This document shows positions 8,640-12,495 of a stretch of DNA of 12,495 nt, one piece after another. This stretch comes from Poronia punctata. Its lineage: Eukaryota > Ascomycota > Sordariomycetes > Xylariales > Xylariaceae. The stretch is from the NCBI GenBank assembly GCA_022579005.1, contig MU401986.1, forward strand, positions 1 through 12,495, written 5' to 3'. The notes beneath the pieces are model-generated. The model was not told the DNA's origin. It worked only from the letters and a program-made list of their open reading frames with translations, and did no database searches. The stretch's first letter is position 1. Every line of letters starts with the position of its first letter. The position numbers were made by a program, and so were the translations under genes.

Positions 8640-9780
8640 TTTAAAAAAAGTTAGATTTGCTAAAGCAAAAGGTTATTAAAAGCTTTACGTAGCTAATTAG
8701 CGTAAAAAAAGTTTTATATTTTATAAGTTAGTAGTAAATTTAAAACATAACTATAGCCTTTTTTTTTAAAGATTTTAAATAAATTAACTTACTAAGAATT
8801 TATATAAGTAGTAAAAGCTATTATAGCAAAACTTTTTTTTTTAAAGAAAACCTAGTTATAAATAAAAAAGTTTACTTTTTATTTTTTTTTATTAGCTTAA
8901 ACCTTTTACTATTTTTAGGTTTTTTAAGCAAATTTATAAGCTAAGTTTTAGACTTTATAAGTTTGCTTTACTAACTTTGCTACGTACTTAGCTAGCTTAT
9001 TAGTTATATTATTAAGTAGTACTAAAGGTATTAAGTTAGTACGTAGCTTAACTTTAAAAGCTACTTTTAAAAAGCTTATACTTAATAATAAATAGTATAA
9101 TAAGTTGTAGGCAAAATTAAAGGCAGCAGTATAATTATTTTAATTATTTTAAAATTAGTTAATATAAAAGTAAAAACGTTAATTTAGCTTATAGTTAGTA
9201 ACTTTAATAGCGCTTTAAGTTTATAAGTAGTTAAAGCTGCTTTAATAATGTTTAGTGCTTATTAAAATGTTTAAAGCTTTTATTAGCTATAAAATAAACT
9301 ATTTTTTGTTATTGCTAATTTAAGTGCTTAAAAAGCTAAAAAATTAGTATAAGTAGCAGTAATATTTTCTAGCTAGTACTTTAGCAGTATTGGTTTTTTT
9401 ACTTAAAATAGTAGCAATTAGGCAGCTAAACTTATTAATAAAGCATTATATATAATTATAGCTATGCTTATTTTTTAGCATGTTTTTTTTGTTAACTATA
9501 ATAGTGTTTTATATATGCTAAAAAAGAAGTAATAAGTATAAAAAGCCTAGTGTTTTATTATAAAGGTTTTTATTACGTTAATAATTTTAGTAGTTATAAA
9601 TATATTGCTAAGTATTTTTTTTAAAATTAAGCTAGTAATAATTAATTAAAAAAGCCTAGATTGTTTTATTTTAGCTACTATAAGCTTAGGACTTAAGCAT
9701 ATAAGCTTTTTAAATTAAAGCTGTTTAAAAAAATATTAAGCTATTTTAAGTAGTAGCTAAAATAACTAGCTTTTTTTTAT
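8640..9780 (-). pseudogene. Element C integrase domain
   Basis: The zinc-binding end shows AYSS-stop-NKTI near 9675 (family: G-H-x-G-x-x-K-T) and a Cys pair now Tyr at 9592 and 9583, before RNK. The core has TIIVNKKNM (first catalytic position AAC 9493), QIS-NN-KK near 9316 (second, AAT 9313) and SAIK (third, AAA 9205). The last two are at exact D-x35-E spacing. AAFNFAYN near 9130 is the family A-E-F-A-Y-N block. A GPY/F-like module follows around 8870-8700, with KKKGYSYVLNLLLTYKI. The triad has become N,N,K by G-to-A change, so no activity is possible. Confidence 0.88.
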
Positions 9781-10019
9781 AAGTACTTAGTTTTTAAAGT
9801 TAGTTTTTTTTAATAATTAAGTTAACTAACTTTAATTTTTTTAGTATTATTAAGAGCAAGGGTATAAAAAATAATTAAACTTTAATAAAAGCAATTATAG
9901 TTTAAAAGCAAAAGCTTACAATATTTTTTAAAAAAATTAAAGTAAGCATTTAATCTTTTTTTTTTTAGGCCTTAATAGTAAAAAGGTTAGTAGTTTTGCA
10001 AAATAATATATTAGCAATT

Positions 10020-10440
10020 ATATTTTTTTTTTTAAGCAATACTTTTACTTAATAGTAAACTTATATAAAAAGTTTAGCTAAGCTACTTATTATAATTTTA
10101 AACAGCGTTTAGTAAAAAAGTAAATTAAAGCTTAGTAGTTAGTAAAAATAGTAATCTAGGTACTTAGTAATTTGTTATAAAAATAACTAAAAGTTTAAAC
10201 TATAGCTAAAAACTTTTTATTTTATATTAAATAAGCTTGCTTAGTAAGTATTATAGTTTTAAAAAAATAACTAATAAGCTTTTATTTTTTATTAGGTTAT
10301 AATTAAAAAATAATATTTTTAGTAGCGTTATAAAATATATTAGCTTTTACTTAAGTAAAAAAACCTAGCTAAAAAAAAGCAAGTATTAATATAGTGCAAG
10401 CTAGCTTTTTAAGTTAGTTAAAAAAAGCTTTTTATTTAAA
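10020..10440 (-). pseudogene. Element C RNase H domain
   Basis: In the frame of the RT, after the thumb/connection segment (ITIYLFFSFYNYVYIF; family: V-x-x-F-L-G-x-x-N-F-Y-R-x-F-I), the frame shows a degraded N-A-T (family D-A-S), then LISYFF (family: P-I-A-Y-x-S-x-K), Y-N-KKFLAI (family: Y-D-K-E-L-L-A-I), ITIFTNY-stop-ALIYFFT (family: F-T-D-H-x-N-L-x-Y-F) and LNFLYKFTI (family: L-x-x-F-x-F-x-I). Motif order and spacing are those of Ty3/Gypsy RNase H. Asp codons are now Asn. Confidence 0.82.
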
Positions 10441-10499
10441 GCTTAAAACAAAAAGTTTTTTTTTTTTTAAAAGTTAGTTTAGTAGTTTAGCAGCTTTGC

Positions 10500-11240
10500 T
10501 AGCATAGTAAACAAATATATAAACGTAGTTATAAAAACTAAAAAATAAATAAATAGTAATAGTATTATAAAGTTTTAAAAATTTTTACTTTATAATAGCT
10601 TTAGTTTTAGCTAAGTTAATAAAAATGCCTTTGCTTACTTTAATAATTATGCTTAAGTAGTTAACTTTTTTAGTATTAAATTAAGACTTATTAATATTGC
10701 TTTATAAGCTAGCAGTAAATAGGCGGCAAATAACCTTTTTATAGTTTTTTTAGTATTAAAGCTTCTTTTATAAATAAACTAAAACATTATTAGCGTAAGC
10801 GCTAGTATATTAATTAAGTAGGTTTTATAGTTAAGCATTAATAAAAAACTACTATTAAGCCAGTTTTATTTTTAGTTTAAATAGCAAGACCTTTTACTAG
10901 TAAGTACTTATATAAGTATAAAAAGCAGTTAAATGCTTAAAAAATAAAGTTATTTATAAGCAATAAAAAGCTTTAATAATATTAAACTTTAATATATAGC
11001 AAGCATTATAGCAATTAAAAATAGTTTTATTAATATTTAAAATAGTAACAATGCAGTTTTTAAAGTAATAGTTTTGCTAACAATAATTAATATAAAACTA
11101 TTTTTTAATAAACTTTAGTTTAAAAGTAAAAAGTACAAAAGCTGCGTAAAGCTTTATATAAAGTTTAATAAAACTAAAAGCAAAAAGTTTATTAATAGTT
11201 TTTTTTTTTAAAAAAATATATTTAACTAGTATTTAAAACT
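10500..11240 (-). pseudogene. Element C reverse transcriptase domain
   Basis: This is a - strand RT in one frame. It starts with YAAFVLFTFK (family: S-P-A-x-P-V-L-F-V-K-K), then FYINYC-stop-Q-N (family: R-F-C-x-D-Y-R-x-L-N), ILKFNIIKAFYCL (family: F-T-K-L-D-I-x-x-A-F) and a block at 10890-10810 fitting V-L-P-F-G-L-x-N-A-P-A-x-F-Q. The catalytic box at 10797-10786 reads Y-A-N-N, followed by VLVY. The Asn pair replaces the metal-binding Asp pair by G-to-A change. Downstream, VICRLFTASL and FNTKKVNYLSIII match the family helix and the C-E-F-x-x-x-x-x-x-Y-L-G block. It is dead but very recognisable. Confidence 0.88.
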
Positions 11241-11799
11241 AAGAAAAACTAGTAAAAAGCACTTTGTTAGTTAGTTTTAATTTTATATTAAAGCTAAAGC
11301 GAAAAAAAAGTAAAGTGTTAGCTTTTTTTTTAAAAAAAAAACCTTTTAAGTAGGCAAGTTAAAGTAAGATTAACTAACGCACTTAAATAATATATTCTAG
11401 GTCTTTATTTATAAAAAACTTAATAAAGCTTATAGTTAAAAAAAAAATACTAACTTAAGCTAACAGGCTTTAAAGCTGCTTTATATACTTAATAAGTATT
11501 AGCTTGCTTAAATCTAGCAATTTTAAAGACTTTTATTTTTAAGTACGTATTAAGTACTAAATAAATATAATAATTAAAGCAATAGCTTTTTAGTTATTTT
11601 TATTAACTAAGCTAAAAAGTTAAATAGCAGCTATAATAAAATAAATAAAAGGCTTATTATATTATAGTAGCTAATAATACTAATTTAGTTTAATATTTTA
11701 GTAGTTAACATCTTATTAGTAAGCAAGTTACTTAGTTAGCGTAATTAAGTTCTTTTTTGCTAAAAAGATTATAAGTAAGTATATAGTAAAAAATAAAGT

Positions 11800-12150
11800 T
11801 TTTTTAAGCTATAATAATTAGCAGTACTTGCAATTTAAAGTAATAAAGTATTTAGCTATTTATTATAAACTAATAATAACTTTATTATTAATATTAATAA
11901 CTTAAAAGGTTTAATTAATAAATTAGTAACTATTAATTTTTAAGCTAGCTATTAGCGTTTAAAAAATAGTGCTAGTAAGTTAGCTTTTATAGTTAAAAAG
12001 TTAAATAAGCTTTTTTAAACAAGTTAATAAAGCTTTAAGTTGTTTATAAAGTAGTAGGGCTAGTAAAGTATTAATAAAAAAGTAAGCATTTGCTTTAGTA
12101 TTATATAAGGTAATAGTTTACATTTTAAAGCTATTAATTTAAATTTAAAT
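11800..12150 (-). pseudogene. Element C aspartic protease domain
   Basis: On the - strand near 12100 the frame reads TLYNTKANAYFFINTLLALLL. This corresponds to the retropepsin active site D-T-G-A-N with following G-Y-x-F-I-D, after G-to-A changes in the Asp and Gly codons. About 70 codons later VININNKVIISL-stop-stop-I (11905-11850) fits the second conserved block L-G-x-H-D-I-I-L-G-R-x-W, with the final Trp as a stop. The protease would cut the Gag-Pol polyprotein. It shares its frame with the RT downstream. Confidence 0.75.
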
Positions 12151-12242
12151 AAAATGTTTAAATTTAGTAGTTTTATTTTTGCTACCTAATTTAGCTATAG
12201 TAAACATATAAGCTATTATAAAAACTTAGAGCAGCTGGGCTA

Positions 12243-12495
12243 GTTTTCTAATTTATTAAATAAAGTAATCTTTAAAAAAGCTATTTTTTTAACTAAAATA
12301 TTTTTTTTTACTTTTTTTATTAGTTTAGCAAAAAAAGCGTTAACTTAAAGTTAAAAACAGTTTTTAATTATATAGCCTTTTTTATTATAGTTAAAGCAAA
12401 TATTATTTTTTTAGTAAACTTTTTTTTTAGTTTTAAATAGCTACTTATAAATAGCAAGCTTTAAAGTAAAAATAAAAAGTTTTTAGTTTAAAGTT
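12243..12495 (-). pseudogene. gag: Element C Gag C-terminus with CCHC zinc knuckle
   Basis: From 12398 to 12357 on the - strand the codons read C-F-N-Y-N-K-K-G-Y-I-I-K-N-C. With Tyr from Cys (TGT to TAT) and Tyr from His (CAT to TAT), this is an exact C-x2-C-x4-H-x4-C nucleocapsid knuckle, including the usual Gly before His. It binds the element RNA during packaging. A Lys-rich stretch follows to about 12243. The frame is one base away from the protease-RT frame, in the -1 direction, as in elements that express Pol by ribosomal frameshifting. A decay indel is equally possible. The rest of Gag is outside the window. Confidence 0.72.

Larger units (their letters stand above)
8240..12242 (-). 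pseudogene. pol: Element C Pol polyprotein relic
   Basis: This Pol relic is read with many RIP stops. From about 12240 to about 10020 it stays in one frame (protease, RT, RNase H). From 9780 or before down to about 8240 it is in another frame (integrase, chromodomain). A net one-base change therefore lies between roughly 10020 and 9780, probably a decay indel in the RNase H-integrase linker. Downstream of the chromodomain the frame fades near 8340-8240. The true stop cannot be separated from RIP stops. Acidic catalytic residues are lost throughout. Confidence 0.83.
1..12495. other. RIP-mutated AT-rich repeat block
   Basis: The whole window has the base pattern of fungal repeat-induced point mutation. 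TpA is very abundant. CpA survives almost only as ACA or GCA, with only a handful of TCA or CCA (for example near 411, 830, 4771 and 10858). On the + strand I found no TGA on reading, and TGG is very rare. G+C looks like roughly a quarter of bases by eye. Apparent stop codons in the transposon frames are TAA and TAG, replacing expected Gln, Trp and Arg. RIP is known from Pezizomycotina, where it mutates duplicated DNA in the sexual cycle and yields AT-rich heterochromatin. The group is inferred from this signature; the species is not identifiable. Confidence 0.9.
7818..12495 (-). mobile_element. Element C: RIP-killed Ty3/Gypsy chromovirus
   Basis: This is a third retrotransposon relic, on the - strand, running in from beyond the right edge. 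In transcription order it shows a Gag zinc knuckle (12398-12357), aspartic protease (about 12150-11800), reverse transcriptase (about 11240-10500), RNase H (about 10440-10020), integrase (about 9780-8640), chromodomain (about 8605-8420), candidate polypurine tract (8045-8058) and candidate 3' LTR (8044-7818). The order is that of chromoviruses. Three relic frames are used: Gag in one, PR-RT-RNase H in a second, integrase-chromodomain in a third. It is the most complete of the three elements here, though most of Gag and the 5' LTR are outside. Confidence 0.9.

Noticed and set aside
8340..9240. Crypton or Helitron protein on the - strand
   Set aside because: In isolation the K/Y-rich frame looked unfamiliar. 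With its upstream part it aligns block by block with the integrase core, GPY/F module and chromodomain of a chromovirus.
1..12495. Mitochondrial, apicomplexan or other naturally AT-rich genome
   Set aside because: Those would have intact open reading frames and tRNA genes. Here all recognisable coding sequence is broken by TAA/TAG at Gln/Trp/Arg positions, with CpA/TpG depletion, which is the RIP pattern.
1..12495. A hidden host gene or a new defence or biosynthetic system
   Set aside because: Every coding-like frame I could follow at length resolved into Gypsy Gag, PR, RT, RNase H, IN or chromodomain. The remaining pieces are too short and low in complexity to support a function.
1..12495. 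Elements A, B and C being copies of one element
   Set aside because: The D1 to D2 spacing differs (73, 65 and 60 codons) and the residues around the RT, integrase and chromodomain motifs differ well beyond C-to-T or G-to-A changes.
1..12495. tRNA genes, rRNA, riboswitches, CRISPR arrays or origin-like repeat arrays
   Set aside because: No cloverleaf-like GC-containing segments, no regularly spaced repeats and no conserved rRNA blocks were seen on either strand.

Overview
This window is AT-rich, gene-dead DNA of the kind found in the repeat compartments of filamentous ascomycete (Pezizomycotina) genomes. It carries the mark of repeat-induced point mutation (RIP). C is replaced by T before A on both strands, TpA is everywhere, and TCA, CCA, TGA and TGG are almost gone. 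Stop codons (TAA and TAG, not TGA) sit where Gln, Trp and Arg codons would be. No intact gene is present, and the species cannot be named from this sequence.

Reading through the RIP stops, nearly all of the window resolves into three different Ty3/Gypsy LTR retrotransposons, all chromodomain-bearing (chromoviruses). Element A lies on the + strand, from before base 1 to about 4804. It keeps, in one uninterrupted frame, a probable protease, reverse transcriptase, RNase H, integrase and chromodomain, then a candidate polypurine tract and 3' LTR (4662-4804). Element B lies on the + strand from about 4805 to about 6800. It starts abruptly just upstream of its integrase and continues through an integrase core, GPY/F-like module and chromodomain. 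Its missing 5' half is best explained by insertion of A into B. Element C lies on the - strand, from beyond 12495 down to about 7818. It keeps a Gag zinc knuckle, protease, RT, RNase H, integrase, chromodomain, and a candidate polypurine tract and 3' LTR (7818-8044). B and C meet tail to tail across about 1 kb of non-coding or unassigned sequence (about 6800-7817).

The integrase D,D-35-E triad is at exact spacing in all three elements, but every acidic codon has become Asn or Lys (N,N,K). The RT YxDD box reads xxNN in A and C. All these changes are G-to-A, as RIP predicts. The copies cannot encode active enzymes, yet A shows no reading-frame indel over more than 4 kb. That indicates killing by point mutation, not slow decay. 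The region is probably heterochromatic, for example a RIP isochore, subtelomere or pericentromere. I found no host gene, RNA gene, CRISPR array or new defence system.
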